A stretch of 64,000 nt of DNA from Martensiomyces pterosporus (Eukaryota; Kickxellomycota; Kickxellomycetes; Kickxellales; Kickxellaceae): NCBI GenBank assembly GCA_025201845.1, contig MU603944.1, positions 124,001 to 188,000 on the forward strand. The letters run 5' to 3'. Numbering within the stretch: the stretch's first letter is position 1; the number at the start of each line of letters is the position of its first letter. This document shows, piece by piece, positions 10,536 through 20,815 of this stretch. The notes beneath the pieces were generated by a model. It was given only the letters and a program-made list of their open reading frames with translations, had not been told where the DNA came from and did no database searches. The position numbers and the translations under genes are program-made.

Positions 10536-10818
10536 CTGGAAGCAGGAAAGTAGTGTACTAAATGAATGAGGGCAGTGGCATGGAGAAAGAAAGGAACCGC
10601 ACCGCTTTTGCTTTGGGCCTTCTCGCGCAAGCAGATTTCTCGATTCTGGAACCCACGCACTGCTTGATGCTGTACGGGTTTATGGATTGGGTCACCTGAA
10701 CTGCAAGGGGCTTCTCTAAGCGCACAAATAGCAGCCGTGCATGCTTTCTTGTGCACGGCGCTCTTCCTCTCTCCCAGAGCGCTTTTCTTTTCTTGTCGGT
10801 AAACGCCTTCTAGCTGCA

Positions 10819-11214
10819 ATGGCAATTGTCAACCCACTCCACCTGTACCGCAGCATTCTGCGCACACACCGGCTGCTGCCGCAAGAAATGCGGTTTGTCG
10901 GAGACCAATACGTGCGCGCCGAATTCAGGAGCCACAGGACGGTGACAGATAAGCGGTTTTTGGACCCGTTCTTTGCGCAGTGGACATCGTACCTCTCGCT
11001 GCTCCAGGAGCAGACAAAATCGGCGGCGATCCAGCAAAGCGCAGGCAATATCGGCAAGCATTTGGACTCTGATGTCGTAGATAAGCTGGGCGACGACAAG
11101 GCTCAGCAGCTGCTTGAGCTGCACCACGCGTCGTTTGGCACCGATGAGCCTGGGGCTGAAAGCCATGCACCAGCCACTGCTGCAACCGGTGCTGGCTCGC
11201 CCAAGCGGGCATAG
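10819..11214 (+). CDS. Succinate dehydrogenase assembly factor SDHAF3 (ACN9), LYR family
   Basis: A 131-residue protein from the ATG at 10819. The core contains LYRSILRTHRLLP (the LYR motif), then MRFVGDQYVRAEFRSHRT and a downstream QQLLELHH-type helix. These are the signatures of ACN9/SDHAF3, a mitochondrial matrix protein that helps mature the iron-sulfur subunit of complex II. An in-frame ATG at 10741 would add 26 mostly basic residues that could serve as a presequence. I chose 10819 because its context (purine at -3, G at +4) is better than that of 10741 (T at -3). The tail after residue 105 is Ala/Thr-rich and unlike the family. Confidence 0.85.
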   Translation: MAIVNPLHLYRSILRTHRLLPQEMRFVGDQYVRAEFRSHRTVTDKRFLDPFFAQWTSYLSLLQEQTKSAAIQQSAGNIGKHLDSDVVDKLGDDKAQQLLELHHASFGTDEPGAESHAPATAATGAGSPKRA

Positions 11215-11380
11215 CACAAAGCCGTTCTCTTTATATGCAATAGACTGCTTTTCACTCACACGCATGAAAACTTGGGGCTGCATTTGATGGCTATATTGCG
11301 GAATGGCGCACCGTTGCACTGCTCGGCGACAAGGGCAGCAGGCCAAACAGACTAGAAAAAGGCTGGAAACATCCACAGAG

Positions 11381-11959
11381 CTAGTACTGGACCCTGATGC
11401 CCAGCAGCTTGATGAACTCACGCAGCCACACGCCAATAGCCGGGTATGCCGGTGCTGAGACGAGGTTCCCGTCGACGTGGGCATTCAGGCTGAACGCCTC
11501 GAAATCGACATACTCGGCACCCGCATTCACCACATCAAGCTTGCACATTGGGAACGCCGAGCACGAGCGGCCTTTGAGCACGCCAGCAGCAGCCAGAACC
11601 TGCAGCCCGTGGCAGATGGCAGCGACGGGTAGGTTCTTGTCAAAGAAGTGCTTGACAAGATCCAGCACACGCTGGTCGTAGCGCTGGTACTCGGGGAATC
11701 TTCCGCCAGGGACCACGAGTCCGGCGTAGTCGCCAAGGCTGATGTCGGCGAATGTGTGCGTGAGCTCAAATGGGTGGCCGGGCTTCTCGCTGTAGGTTTG
11801 CCACCCCTCGACGGTGTGGATGGCTGTTTGGATGGTGTCGCCCGCCTTCTTGTCGGGACAGACGACATGCACGTCGATGCCGAGCATCTCGAGAGCCTTG
11901 AGGGGAGCATAGAGCTCGTAGTCCTCAACGTAGTCGCCGGAAAGAAGCAGAACCTTCAT
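11381..11959 (-). CDS. DJ-1/PfpI family protein (class I glutamine amidotransferase-like)
   Basis: A 192-residue protein starting MKVLLLSGDYVEDYELYAPL. It has the family nucleophile elbow AICHGLQVLAAAGV, with the Cys near residue 116, an acidic residue in the first loop (VEDYE), and LVVPGGRFPEYQR. These match the plant/bacterial DJ-1D-PfpI branch, whose members are proteases, chaperones or glutathione-independent glyoxalases; the substrate here cannot be told from sequence. The same frame is open for 63 residues upstream to an ATG at 12148, but that stretch is low-complexity and not like the family, so I start at 11959. The single domain fills the entire protein. Confidence 0.85.
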   Translation of the reverse strand: MKVLLLSGDYVEDYELYAPLKALEMLGIDVHVVCPDKKAGDTIQTAIHTVEGWQTYSEKPGHPFELTHTFADISLGDYAGLVVPGGRFPEYQRYDQRVLDLVKHFFDKNLPVAAICHGLQVLAAAGVLKGRSCSAFPMCKLDVVNAGAEYVDFEAFSLNAHVDGNLVSAPAYPAIGVWLREFIKLLGIRVQY

Positions 11960-12510
11960 TGCTAGCCTGGGCAGGAGATTATGTGTGTTTACTGTGCCAA
12001 AGAGAAAGGGCTGGAAGGCAGGAGAGAAGAGAAGAGATGGCGACTGAGATGGAGAGAGTAGTAGCATGATGATACATCTGCTGCAGCAACAGGAGGAACG
12101 ATGGCCGGACCAGGGGTTGGCAGATGCAGGCGATGCAATTGCAGACATTGTTGCCGAAACAGGGTGCTGGCGGGAGAGGGTGCACTATTGCGCCTATCTT
12201 GTGTGCTCAACAGCCACAAAAGACGTGCACCTCACTCCGCGAGTCGATATGCCAAGTACGCTGGAGCTGGCAGACATCCATGCTGCTAGCCTTGGAGCAC
12301 GGGCCCTGGATAGCGCATGGAAGTCAGGCACTCGTGCTCTTGCGATTGGGCTGGCATTTAATTATCCAGAAATTGGGTCTGATAGATGGCAACCCAAAAA
12401 AAAAAATCCACACCACGCCGTCCGCCTTCTCTCAGCTTCCTTGCCCGGGCCTCTCCTTATAAGTGCTCGATTTACATTCATTTTTTTAATTTCAGCAATC
12501 CAAGCCCGAG
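11960..12510. promoter_or_regulatory. Shared upstream region of DJ-1-like gene (-) and SRP receptor alpha (+)
   Basis: About 550 bp between divergent start codons. A TTTAATTTCAG acceptor-like site at about 12485-12495 lies 15 nt before the SRP receptor ATG, so a 5'-leader intron is possible. A TTATAAG element at 12458-12464 could be part of a core promoter. No coding frame here resembles a known family. Confidence 0.45.
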
Positions 12511-14376
12511 ATGCTCGACAAGTTCACCATCGCAACCAAGGGCGGCATCGTTCTGTGGTCCAAGGACTACGCGCCCATCAGCGGCCAGCCGCTCAATTCG
12601 CTTGTGCAAGAGGTGCTCATTCAAAGCTCGCGCACCGAAAACACCAGCAGGTATGTGACAGGGCCATACAGCCTGCAGTGGACGTTCGCCAACGAGCTCA
12701 ATGTGATCTTCATCGCCGTGTACCAAAAGATCCTCCAGCTGCCCTATCTGGATGACCTCCTTCGCCATGCGAAGAAGCACTTTGTCACGCGCTTCCGGGA
12801 GGAAATCAAGTCCCTGACCGACCCCGACTGCACGGTGTTCCCCGACTTTGAGTCGTTCGAGGAGGAGTTCGACCAGGTCTGGCGAGCGGTGGAGGAGCGC
12901 GACCAGAGAGAAAGGCAGAATAGGCAGGCGGTGCCAAGAAAGTTCGAGGACACCAGGAAGTTCCAGGCGACGGCGGAGGGCGCCAAGAGGGAGCTGGACG
13001 AGCTGGTGCAGGCGGGCGAGATGGCGCCCATGCTGGCTCGCAAGAAGGAGACGAAGATGAGATCGTGGTCGGATAAACGGCAGACGCCGAGGTCGCCTGC
13101 AAGTGCCAGCGGTGCTGAGGACGAGAAAACCGGTGCGAGGAAGGGCAAGAAGAAGGGCAAGCAGAACCGCGTGTGGGACGGCCAGGTCACCAAGGAGTCC
13201 ATGGAGGCACTGAATTATAGTGGCGAGAAGAGCGATGGCGGAGAGGACAAGCGGTCCGTCTCGGCGCTGATCGACAAGAAATCGATGGGTGCTCGCACAG
13301 CCGACGGCATCTACGAGGTGGCGGATGTTGCCGAGCGCGCCAATGCATCGGGCGATAGCGATAGCTTCGTCCTGCTCGATGACGACGACGACGACGCTGG
13401 CGACGCGAAGAACGGCTCGTCAGCTACTGGCGGTCTCTTCGGAATGTTCCGGAACCTGACCAGCGGCCGCGTGCTCACGGCCGAGATTCTTGCCGAGCCA
13501 ATGGCGCGCATGCGCGAGCATCTTGCCAACAAGAACGTCGCTGCTGACATTGCCGACGAGATCTGCCAGACGGTCGGCAAGGGCATGGTGGGTGTGCGCG
13601 TTGGCGGGCTGCAGAACATCCGCAAGCTCGTCGAGGAGAACATGGAGAAGGCGCTGACCCGTATTCTGACGCCCATCTCGTCGACCGACATCATCCGCGA
13701 CATCGAGCACGCCAGGCAGCAGAGCCGGCCCTACACCATGGCCTTTGTGGGCGTCAACGGCGTGGGCAAATCCACCAACCTATCCAAGGTATGCTACTGG
13801 CTGCTGCAGAACAACAAGCGCGTGCTTATTGCCGCCTGCGACACATTCCGCTCAGGAGCCGTGGAGCAGCTGCGTGTGCACGTGCGCAACCTGCGTGCGC
13901 TCTCGGAGAACCAGAACGTGGAGATCTTTGAGCGGGGCTACGGCAAGGACTCGGCCAGCATCGCCAAGGACGCCATTGCGTTTGGAGCCAGCAACGGGTT
14001 TGACGTCGTCCTAATTGATACTGCTGGGCGTATGCAGGACAACGAGCCCCTGATGCGGGCGCTGGCCAAGCTGGTGAGCGTCAACAGCCCCGACAAGATT
14101 CTCTTTGTTGGCGAGGCCCTGGTGGGCAATGAGGCTGTTGACCAGCTGGAGAAGTTCAACCAGGCACTGAGAGACTTTTCGGGACAGTCCAAGCCGAGGC
14201 ACATTGACGGGATCATCCTTACCAAGTTCGACACCATCGACGACCGCGTCGGCGCCGCTCTGTCGATGACCTACACCACGGGCCAGCCCATCGTTTTTGT
14301 TGGAACCGGGCAGACGTACACCGACCTGCGCAAGATGAATGTGTCTCAGGTCATCCGTGCTTTGCTCAGAGCATAG
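12511..14376 (+). CDS. SRP101: Signal recognition particle receptor subunit alpha (SRPRA / Srp101)
   Basis: A 621-residue single-exon protein. The N-terminal SRX (longin-like) domain begins MLDKFTIATKGGIVLWSK, which mirrors SRP receptor alpha. A charged Lys/Glu-rich linker follows (about residues 130-300). The NG GTPase domain has G1 GVNGVGKSTNLSK near residue 412, ACDTFRSGAVEQL, the DTAGRMQDN box near 505, and GIILTKFDTIDDRVG with the TKFD guanine-specificity motif. It ends GQTYTDLRKMNVSQVI. The protein docks SRP-ribosome complexes at the ER through a reciprocal GTPase pair with SRP54, and its SRX domain binds the beta subunit. Length is typical. It is tail-to-tail with the STIMATE-like gene. 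Confidence 0.95.
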   Translation: MLDKFTIATKGGIVLWSKDYAPISGQPLNSLVQEVLIQSSRTENTSRYVTGPYSLQWTFANELNVIFIAVYQKILQLPYLDDLLRHAKKHFVTRFREEIKSLTDPDCTVFPDFESFEEEFDQVWRAVEERDQRERQNRQAVPRKFEDTRKFQATAEGAKRELDELVQAGEMAPMLARKKETKMRSWSDKRQTPRSPASASGAEDEKTGARKGKKKGKQNRVWDGQVTKESMEALNYSGEKSDGGEDKRSVSALIDKKSMGARTADGIYEVADVAERANASGDSDSFVLLDDDDDDAGDAKNGSSATGGLFGMFRNLTSGRVLTAEILAEPMARMREHLANKNVAADIADEICQTVGKGMVGVRVGGLQNIRKLVEENMEKALTRILTPISSTDIIRDIEHARQQSRPYTMAFVGVNGVGKSTNLSKVCYWLLQNNKRVLIAACDTFRSGAVEQLRVHVRNLRALSENQNVEIFERGYGKDSASIAKDAIAFGASNGFDVVLIDTAGRMQDNEPLMRALAKLVSVNSPDKILFVGEALVGNEAVDQLEKFNQALRDFSGQSKPRHIDGIILTKFDTIDDRVGAALSMTYTTGQPIVFVGTGQTYTDLRKMNVSQVIRALLRA

Positions 14377-14647
14377 ATGTAAGAGTTTATTTGCTGTGAC
14401 CGAAAAACAGCCGATATTGAGTTGGCCGTAGTGATGTGGATTTTTCTTCTTGTATGCCGCTGATACGATTCTGCGAGTGGTAAGAATTACAAGAGGGCAA
14501 AACCGGAACAAAGAAAGATAGTACAACAAGTAGTGAGAAATGCAGGTTGCGGCATGTCCGATATGCAAAGAAAGCATGGATGGGGATGGCGTCAGGTAAA
14601 CAGCAGTGCAGGTGCAGCGCAGCATGTGGGGGACCGGGCTGCTCCGT

Positions 14648-16358
14648 CTAGTCCTTGTGCGGCTTGTATGTCTCCGACAGGTCCTCTTCATCAGAGAAGC
14701 TGCCGCTGTAGCGCCGCTCGTGGTGGTGCTGGTTGTAGCGGGTATCGCTGGGCAAGAGCGCGCCGCTGCTGTGGTCCCCTGCGTCCTTTTTGCTGGGTCT
14801 GTGCTGGCGCACTGGAGCATACGCCGAGCGCTTTTTCGACTGCTGGGCATACCCCTCGTCGTCATCGTCATAACCGTCGTCGTCACCGTCGTCATCGTCC
14901 GCAGAGTCAAATGGTGGCAGGTCAATGGAGAACTGCGCGTCGTGCACCGAGTCGCTGCGCAGAGTCCTGCTGCTTCCCGAGGAATTCGACAGCTCGAACG
15001 ACGCGCTGGGGTGGTGGCCATCGATGGACTCGAGCGGGACATGGCCGCTGCTGATCTCTCCGTGCCTGCGGTCATGCTTCCGTTTGATGAACTGGTCAAT
15101 CACCCACGACTCAAAGATGTTCAGCGTCAGCGGCCAGATGGCCATGACAAAGACAATTTCGAACCGCGGACTGTGCAGAAGCTGCACGGGCTTCAGGATA
15201 CCGTCGCCGATGCGCACGAGGAAGGGGAGGACGCTGATGAGGAACACCACAGTGAGCTTCATGAATATCATTCCAGTGCAGAACATGCCGGCCTGCTTCA
15301 GCCACCACCGCCAGTTCGGGGGATCGCCGTAGTGTCCAGACTCGAGGCCCTTGATGCTGTAGCGCCTCGCCAGCATGCCAAACACCTTGAGGTACCCAGT
15401 GATAATCAGGATCCCCAGCGTGCAGTCCAAAGTGAGATTCAGCACATACCTACACTTGGGCAGAATACCACGAAGGCGCATAGAGAGAGGAAATCAGTCA
15501 GCGTGGGCTTTTCTGTTTGGTTGGGGAAAGAGGGAAAATCGACATCAATGCACGAACAAGCGCAAGGGGGATGGATATATGGCCGAACCCACGCCATGAT
15601 TCAGCGGAATCATGTACGGCAATTGCCATGAAAATAAAATAGCACGCTAGCGCACATATCTGGAAGAAATGGCAAGATGCGTGGCTGTTCTGTTCGGATA
15701 CCATACCATGAGCAAGGGTTTGTTTGAGATTCGCCGGCTCCGCCGCCGATGAGAGCCGACACGAGCAGGTTGCTCATGTGCATCATCGACCCGCCAATGA
15801 CCTGCTTGCTGACATCGAATGACCTATGGAGCAAAAGACGCGGCAGAGTAAGAGGGGTTATTAGATGGGTATGGGGCGCTGGTTCTGCCAAGGTCACGGA
15901 GCTATTGACAAGGAGAGGAGGGAGCAGCTTGGCTGCCAAGAAGCAGCAGATGCTCCGCGTCAACGGAGACTCAGCCAGCCAGCCAGCCAGCCAATGCGCG
16001 GAACCTGCTATATAGCACCTGCGCATACCACGCAGTGCTTGTGTACCCACCAGCCGCAGCAGGCGCCAATAAAGACGTAGTAGACAACTTACCATACAAG
16101 CCAGGGTCTGCGAGGGCTCTCAAAGTGGCGCTTGATTATCAGCGTAGAGAAGCCAAGGGTGCCAACTAGAACCTGAACCAGGATAGAAAACGGGCCCACC
16201 AGCTTGCAGCTGAACACCTCGTCGCTAACCGGCGCCAGCGTCGAGGGGGAAGTGGCAGTGGGAGATGGCAGTAGGGAGCTTGGCCATAGTGTGCTGCTGG
16301 CGGCAGCAGTTGCTGCTGCCGCTACTGTAGAGGTAGGAGTAAGCGTCGCCAGACTCAT
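14648..16358 (-). CDS. STIMATE / YPL162C-type multispanning vacuolar or ER membrane protein
   Basis: A 394-residue protein from three exons: 16358-16093, 15823-15707 and 15449-14648. The GT-AG introns are 269 and 257 nt, and both split Trp codons. The joined core reads GPFSILVQVLVGTLGFSTL, SFDVSKQVIGGSMMHMSNL, then CSWYVLNLTLDCTLG, the conserved core of the TMEM110/STIMATE family and the fungal vacuolar protein YPL162C. Four to five hydrophobic segments are visible; the C-terminal third is hydrophilic, Asp-rich (near 14860-14910) and ends in KPHKD. In animals STIMATE modulates STIM-dependent calcium entry at ER-plasma membrane contacts. A fungal role is not established, and the low-complexity Ser/Thr/Ala N-terminus is not conserved. 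Confidence 0.8.
15964..15994. repeat. CCAG tandem tetranucleotide repeat inside intron 1 of the STIMATE-like gene
   Basis: A short run of CCAG units (about 15972-15992) lies in the first intron of the minus-strand gene. It looks like a simple-sequence repeat with no coding role. Confidence 0.6.
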
Positions 16359-16911
16359 GTTCCTTGTGTGCGTGTCGCTGCGTGCGTGGACGAGCAGAGC
16401 TCTCTTCTGTCTCCTGTGCGCAAATGAGCAAATTGAGCGTGCAAAAAAGGTGCAGAGGATAGCAGAAGCCAATGCACAGCAAATGAAGGGGGAGCAAGCG
16501 GGAAAACGGGGTCCTCTGAGCCCAGGAGAGAAGCGGTGTTTTAGAGCAAAAGCAAAAGCTGAAACAGAAAGGGAAGAAAGTGAAGGCTGCCAGTAGTAGC
16601 ATTAGCACAAAAGCGGGGCCGCACGCAGGTTAAGTACCCAGGAGACCCCGGCTGGCGAGGCACTGCAGCACGCTTTCCCTTTATCCTCCCCTCGCTTGCT
16701 GGCGATTCTCTATCGGTCAAGCCTCGCAAACAGGTTTTCCTTTTCGGCGTGGGTTTTTACCAGCCGTAAGCAGCAGCGGAGGATGGAGAAATCGACGAGA
16801 AATCTATTTTAAGCCATTGCTAGAGCTTGATTTCCAGGGAAAAGCACGCTGGAACCGGCGCCCCCAGCCTACAAAGAGCCCATTTTGCCTCTTTGTGTTT
16901 GCCATGCGCCA
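16359..16911. other. Intergenic: upstream of STIMATE-like gene, downstream of FHA kinase
   Basis: About 550 bp between the STIMATE-like start (16358) and the FHA kinase stop (16912), both on the minus strand. It holds the 5' leader and promoter of the former and the 3' end of the latter. Open frames here show no family features. Confidence 0.5.
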
Positions 16912-18551
16912 TCACTCCTGCGCTTGTGGCCGCGGTCGCTTTGCTGGCGGCGGACCCATGGTGCCAGCGCCACCATTGCTGCTATCCCCGCCTGGCGCGT
17001 CAGCAGAGCCGCCTGGCTCGCCGTCCTCGGATCTCTGCCTCCTCGTCTTTCCAGCAGCCGGCGATGGCGTCCTGGCACCCGGCGTCGCGGCCTCCGACTC
17101 GCCGCCATTCCTTATGCACTCGGCATAGAGCTTGGCCAGCCTGGCCTCGTCCTTCGCGATCCACGGATGCGTAAACGCCTTGTCCACAGTCATCCGCTTG
17201 TCCGGGTTGATGCGCAGGAAGCTGTAGATAAACGACTGGCACTCAAAGCTGATGGCCCTCCAGCACGGGTACGAAAAGTCAATGTGGCCCGAGAGAATCT
17301 GCGAGAAGAGCGTCTGCGGGTTAGCCTCGTCATCTGTGAACGGCAGCATTCCCGAGACCATCGCATATGTCATCACGCCCAAGCTCCAGCAGTCCACAGC
17401 CTTGCTGTAGCCAACCTTCAGCGCCTGCCCCGGCCGCACGCCGCTCGAGATCATTTCGGGAGCAATGTACTGCAGTGTTCCGCACATCGTCTTCATCAGC
17501 GCCTGCTGGCCCGTAGCCTTGGCCATGCCAAAGTCCGTGAGCATCACCTGGCTGTATGGCTTTTTGGAAACGAGCAGCGTGTTCTCGGGCTTGAGGTCGC
17601 GGTGTGCAATGTTTGCATCGTGCAGGTACTTGAGTGCCAGCAGCACCTGGTAAATGATGAACCTTGCCTCATCCTCGTCCAGCCTCTCATGGTCCAGGAT
17701 ATAATCGAACAGATCCCCGCCTCTCAGCAACGGCATGAAGATGTACACATGCCTCGAGGTCTCCGACACATCAAAGACGCGGACGATGTTTGGGTGCTTA
17801 ATGCCCCTCAGTAGGTTGATCTCGTGGATATAGTTGGCACCCCCTTCGGCCGTCCCCCTGAGGCTGAAGTTGCGCTTCTCCATGATCTTGACCGCCAGCT
17901 GCTGCTGCGTATCCTTCCGGTGCACCAGCCTGATCTCCGCAAACGTGCCCTTGCCCAGCACCGTCTCTGTCACCTGGTACTTGCCGTCAACCTGGTCGCC
18001 ATCCTTGTTGCTGTCGTGCTTTTGGGTCAGCTGGAGGTACGTGAAGTAGTGGCCCTTTTTGATCTCTATAACGTCGCCGTGCGAGAGCATCACTGACTTG
18101 CCCTTGCCTATCTTCTTGCCGTTCCAAAAAGTGCCGTTGGAGCTCAGGTCTTCGCATATGACCAGGTACTCCTTGGAGGCGCCGTCGACCGATGCTGTGA
18201 TCTTGCAGTGCTTGTTGGAGGATACGCTGCTGGTCACCTGGATATGGCACGAGCGGTGCCGGCCGATGGTGACCGGTGTATCCAGAAAGATATCATGGTC
18301 TACAGACATGCAGAAAGACATGGCTGCTGTCAGCTGCGATCTCGGCTGGCAAGCGCTGCTCTGCTGGCTTGCGGAATGCACCCACTGGAGCCGAATTTAC
18401 CTGTAATTTGGTCGCTGCGCTTCCACACGAGCTTTCCAACCGGTTTTTGGTGGGAGGTTATTAGCGGCGTGTCATCCTGCGTGACCTGGGTGACCTCCTC
18501 GAAGGGCTGCGTGGGCTGCGTGTAGTCGTAGGGCTCTTCAAACGATGCCAT
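16912..18551 (-). CDS. Checkpoint kinase with FHA domain, Chk2/Cds1/Rad53 type
   Basis: A 520-residue kinase from two exons, 18551-18401 and 18323-16912, across a 77-nt intron. Exon 1 encodes a short SQ/TQ cluster (YTQPTQPFEEVTQVTQDD, four TQ sites), the kind of region phosphorylated by ATM/ATR-type kinases. A single FHA domain follows at about residues 60-150 (TIGRHRSCHIQV, LSSNGTFWNGKKIGKG). The kinase domain begins near 168 (VLGKGTFAEIRLVH) and has AVKIMEK, HRDLKPENTLL, LTDFGMAKATG and GTLQYIAPEM. The tail is proline-rich and ends in a basic PPAKRPRP stretch that could be a nuclear signal. The architecture is that of Chk2/Cds1 (one FHA) rather than S. cerevisiae Rad53 (two). It is the expected effector of DNA damage and replication checkpoints. 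Confidence 0.88.
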
Positions 18552-18580
18552 CAGAAAAGCTGGCGTATTTACAAAAGTTC

Positions 18581-18605
18581 TGTTCTCTGTTCTCTGTTCT
18601 CTGTT
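18581..18605. repeat. Heptanucleotide tandem repeat in the 5' leader of the FHA kinase gene
   Basis: Three perfect copies of TGTTCTC (plus strand) plus a partial fourth lie 30-55 nt upstream of the kinase start codon. This is probably untranslated leader or core promoter. A role is unknown. Confidence 0.6.
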
Positions 18606-18932
18606 TGTTGTGCGTGAAGCGGGGACGGTGCGTTTATTACCAGAGCTGGCAGCGCAAGACAGGCAGCAGGAGCATACGGAGGTGAAAATAGAAAATATGC
18701 TGTGGTAAACAGAAAAGAAGAAAGCGCAGCCTGCAGCACACAAGCTCCAGAGCTTCACCTTGCACGCAAACAACAAAAATACAAGAGAACGAGCCGCATG
18801 CTCCTCCATTCTGTGTGCAGGTTACATCTTGCGCCCTTGGGCGACAATCGCACATAATCGGCCCAGCTCACGCATTTTGCCCCCTTTTGGCACTCAGTGA
18901 TTCGCAGCCACCGCGGATCCACAGCAAGAGCC

Positions 18933-19979
18933 TCAGCTCTCGGCAAGCTGGTAGATGTGGTTTATGTGCTCTCCGCACCGCAGGCAAGCGCACTCCTCCT
19001 TCTCCGCCATCATCTTCGTCTGTACACACACGTAGCAGTACCTGTGTCCGCAGTTGGTCAGATACGGGTTGACTGCATGGCTCGCCTCTGGCCCCGCCAG
19101 TCCGCTTCCAGCAGCCGCCTCGCTGGCGCCAGTAAAACAAATGGCGCAGACGTGGTCAGGCAGCGCCTTGATGGCCGGATCCACGGCAGCCGACGGCAGC
19201 CTCAGCACGGATCGGATGTTGCGCACAGCCCACGCACGCGCCCTGGCTGGGTTGATAAGGGGCATGGCGAACATGACAAACTCTGTAAACGCGTGCCACA
19301 CCAGCTGTCTGTTGAGGAACTCGAATGACACCGAGTGGGACATCTGCGGGCGTGCGTAAATCAAGCGCAGACCCAGCAGACGCTCAACGAGCGTCTTGTA
19401 CTGCCCTGTGGATATAAAGGCCAGGAAATTGACCACGGTGGCCACCTTGACGAGCCTCTCGACTCTGTCGACCAGGCGCCAAACCCTGTTCCTTGCGCTT
19501 CCTTGTGGGGCATCTGCCCAGCCGCGCAGCGACAAAGTGCCCACCAGCCTGGCCCATGCATAGCTGCCTCCGATTGAGAGGATCCCGAACAAATGGATGC
19601 GCCGCGAGAAACTGCGCACGCCAGAGTCGTACGTAAGGTTCTGCAGGTTCTGGCCGTAGGTGGCGCGACGATGAGAGCCCACAGAGAGCCAGAACAAGAT
19701 TGCCTTGATGCCAGTGTCGATCTCCAGCTTGTATCTATCCACAAGGCCAGGCCTCAGAAGCGACATCGCGCTGGCGACGGGCTCTCGGAGCATGTCTGTG
19801 AGCTCGTCGTCCAGCATGTCGGCGTCTAGCTTGCCTACGCGCGAGCTACGAGGCACGACGGCGCGCACGGCGTTCTTGCCGATATTGGCTCGCAAGCGCG
19901 CATCTGTCGCACTCCACTGGGCTTTCCACCGCTGCTGCGGGACTTCCTGCGGCAAGGGTGCTGAAGCACTGGCACTCAT
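18933..19979 (-). CDS. PEX2: Peroxisomal biogenesis RING ubiquitin ligase PEX2
   Basis: A 348-residue single-exon protein. The N-terminal Pex2/Pex12 domain occupies about residues 40-260, with several hydrophobic helices (AILFWLSVGS, FVMFAMPLINPARA). The C-terminal RING reads CAICF, then VNPYLTNCGHRYCYVCVQTK, then CACLRCGEHIN. The VNPY...NCGHRYCYVC block is characteristic of PEX2. With PEX10 and PEX12 it forms the peroxisomal membrane ligase that ubiquitinates the import receptor PEX5. A Gly/Ala-rich loop of about 20 residues sits between the first and second zinc-ligand pairs. The start at 19979 is the first Met of the frame. Confidence 0.9.
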   Translation of the reverse strand: MSASASAPLPQEVPQQRWKAQWSATDARLRANIGKNAVRAVVPRSSRVGKLDADMLDDELTDMLREPVASAMSLLRPGLVDRYKLEIDTGIKAILFWLSVGSHRRATYGQNLQNLTYDSGVRSFSRRIHLFGILSIGGSYAWARLVGTLSLRGWADAPQGSARNRVWRLVDRVERLVKVATVVNFLAFISTGQYKTLVERLLGLRLIYARPQMSHSVSFEFLNRQLVWHAFTEFVMFAMPLINPARARAWAVRNIRSVLRLPSAAVDPAIKALPDHVCAICFTGASEAAAGSGLAGPEASHAVNPYLTNCGHRYCYVCVQTKMMAEKEECACLRCGEHINHIYQLAES

Positions 19980-20815
19980 TACAAACTAATAAAAGCAGAG
20001 CAATATGGAAAGGCAAATTGGACGGTTTGCTGAAAGCGGAGGAAGACCGGAGGGCGGCATGTGGGTTTGGCCCAGCTGTGGATAACGCCTGGTCCTGTGA
20101 CCACCGAGCCGAGCTGGCCAGGCGTGGCCATCGCGGCAGGGGATTTATTTGGCAGCTCGGATGGGCAGTGCACTCCACATCCCGCTGCTGTGGCAGTAGC
20201 TGGGCTGCCGCATGGACCTCAGCGCTGATTTGCTCTTGCCGAATGCCGTATTCTAAATATACTACAGCTGCTTTGAGAAAATGGCGTGGTTGGCGTGATT
20301 CCCTGTAAACTCTGGTATCTGGGCTGTCATATGCGGTGGCTCTACTGCGCCAGCACCACAAGCTGACAAGCAAACGTGCTACGTGCGCAGCCAGGGCAGC
20401 GGCTGCAAGATGTGGCTAGCCGTAGGGTTGCTGTTTTGTTTCTTTTCTTAGCCATCCAAACACCGCATGTCATGGCAAAAGGGCGCTCATCAGCTGTATT
20501 GAACAAAAGACCCACGGCATCAGGAGCGGCAAAAGCAGCAGAAGCTGCAGAAGCGGCAGATGAAGAGATGTCTTTCCCCAATGCGGGCTTTGGGCATTTT
20601 TAACAACTTGGTTGACGATCCCTGTTCCTTATTTGCTGTTCGGCCGTGGAGGCAGTGAGAGGAGCGCTGCTTCGGTACATAACCTCCTTCGTCTTCGCCC
20701 TTGTTTTGCGTCTCTTGGTACGCCTAATTTTCCTCTTCTGCTACAACTCCCTCCCTCTTCCCTACCTAAACCCCTCGCCTTTCCCCTTAAACCCTCTTTC
20801 TTTTGTTTGCAAGCG
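19980..20815. other. Intergenic, no recognisable gene
   Basis: About 840 bp between the PEX2 start and the GPI protein start, divergent, so probably both promoters. A 75-codon frame at 20376-20603 contains an Ala/Glu-rich imperfect repeat but resembles nothing I know. A CT-rich stretch just before 20816 looks like a fungal 5' leader. Confidence 0.45.

Noticed and set aside
11960..12148. 63-residue N-terminal extension of the DJ-1-like protein
   Set aside because: It has a low-complexity Ser/Pro/Leu sequence unlike the family; the conserved domain starts exactly at Met 11959.
14606..15631. 341-aa plus-strand ORF
   Set aside because: It lies antisense to exon 3 of the STIMATE-like gene, opens with a non-conserved start and has no family features.
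16885..17814. 309-aa plus-strand ORF
   Set aside because: It is a shadow of the kinase domain of the FHA kinase on the opposite strand.
20376..20603. 75-aa ORF with Ala/Glu repeats
   Set aside because: It is a short simple-repeat coding stretch with no conservation evidence, in a divergent promoter region.
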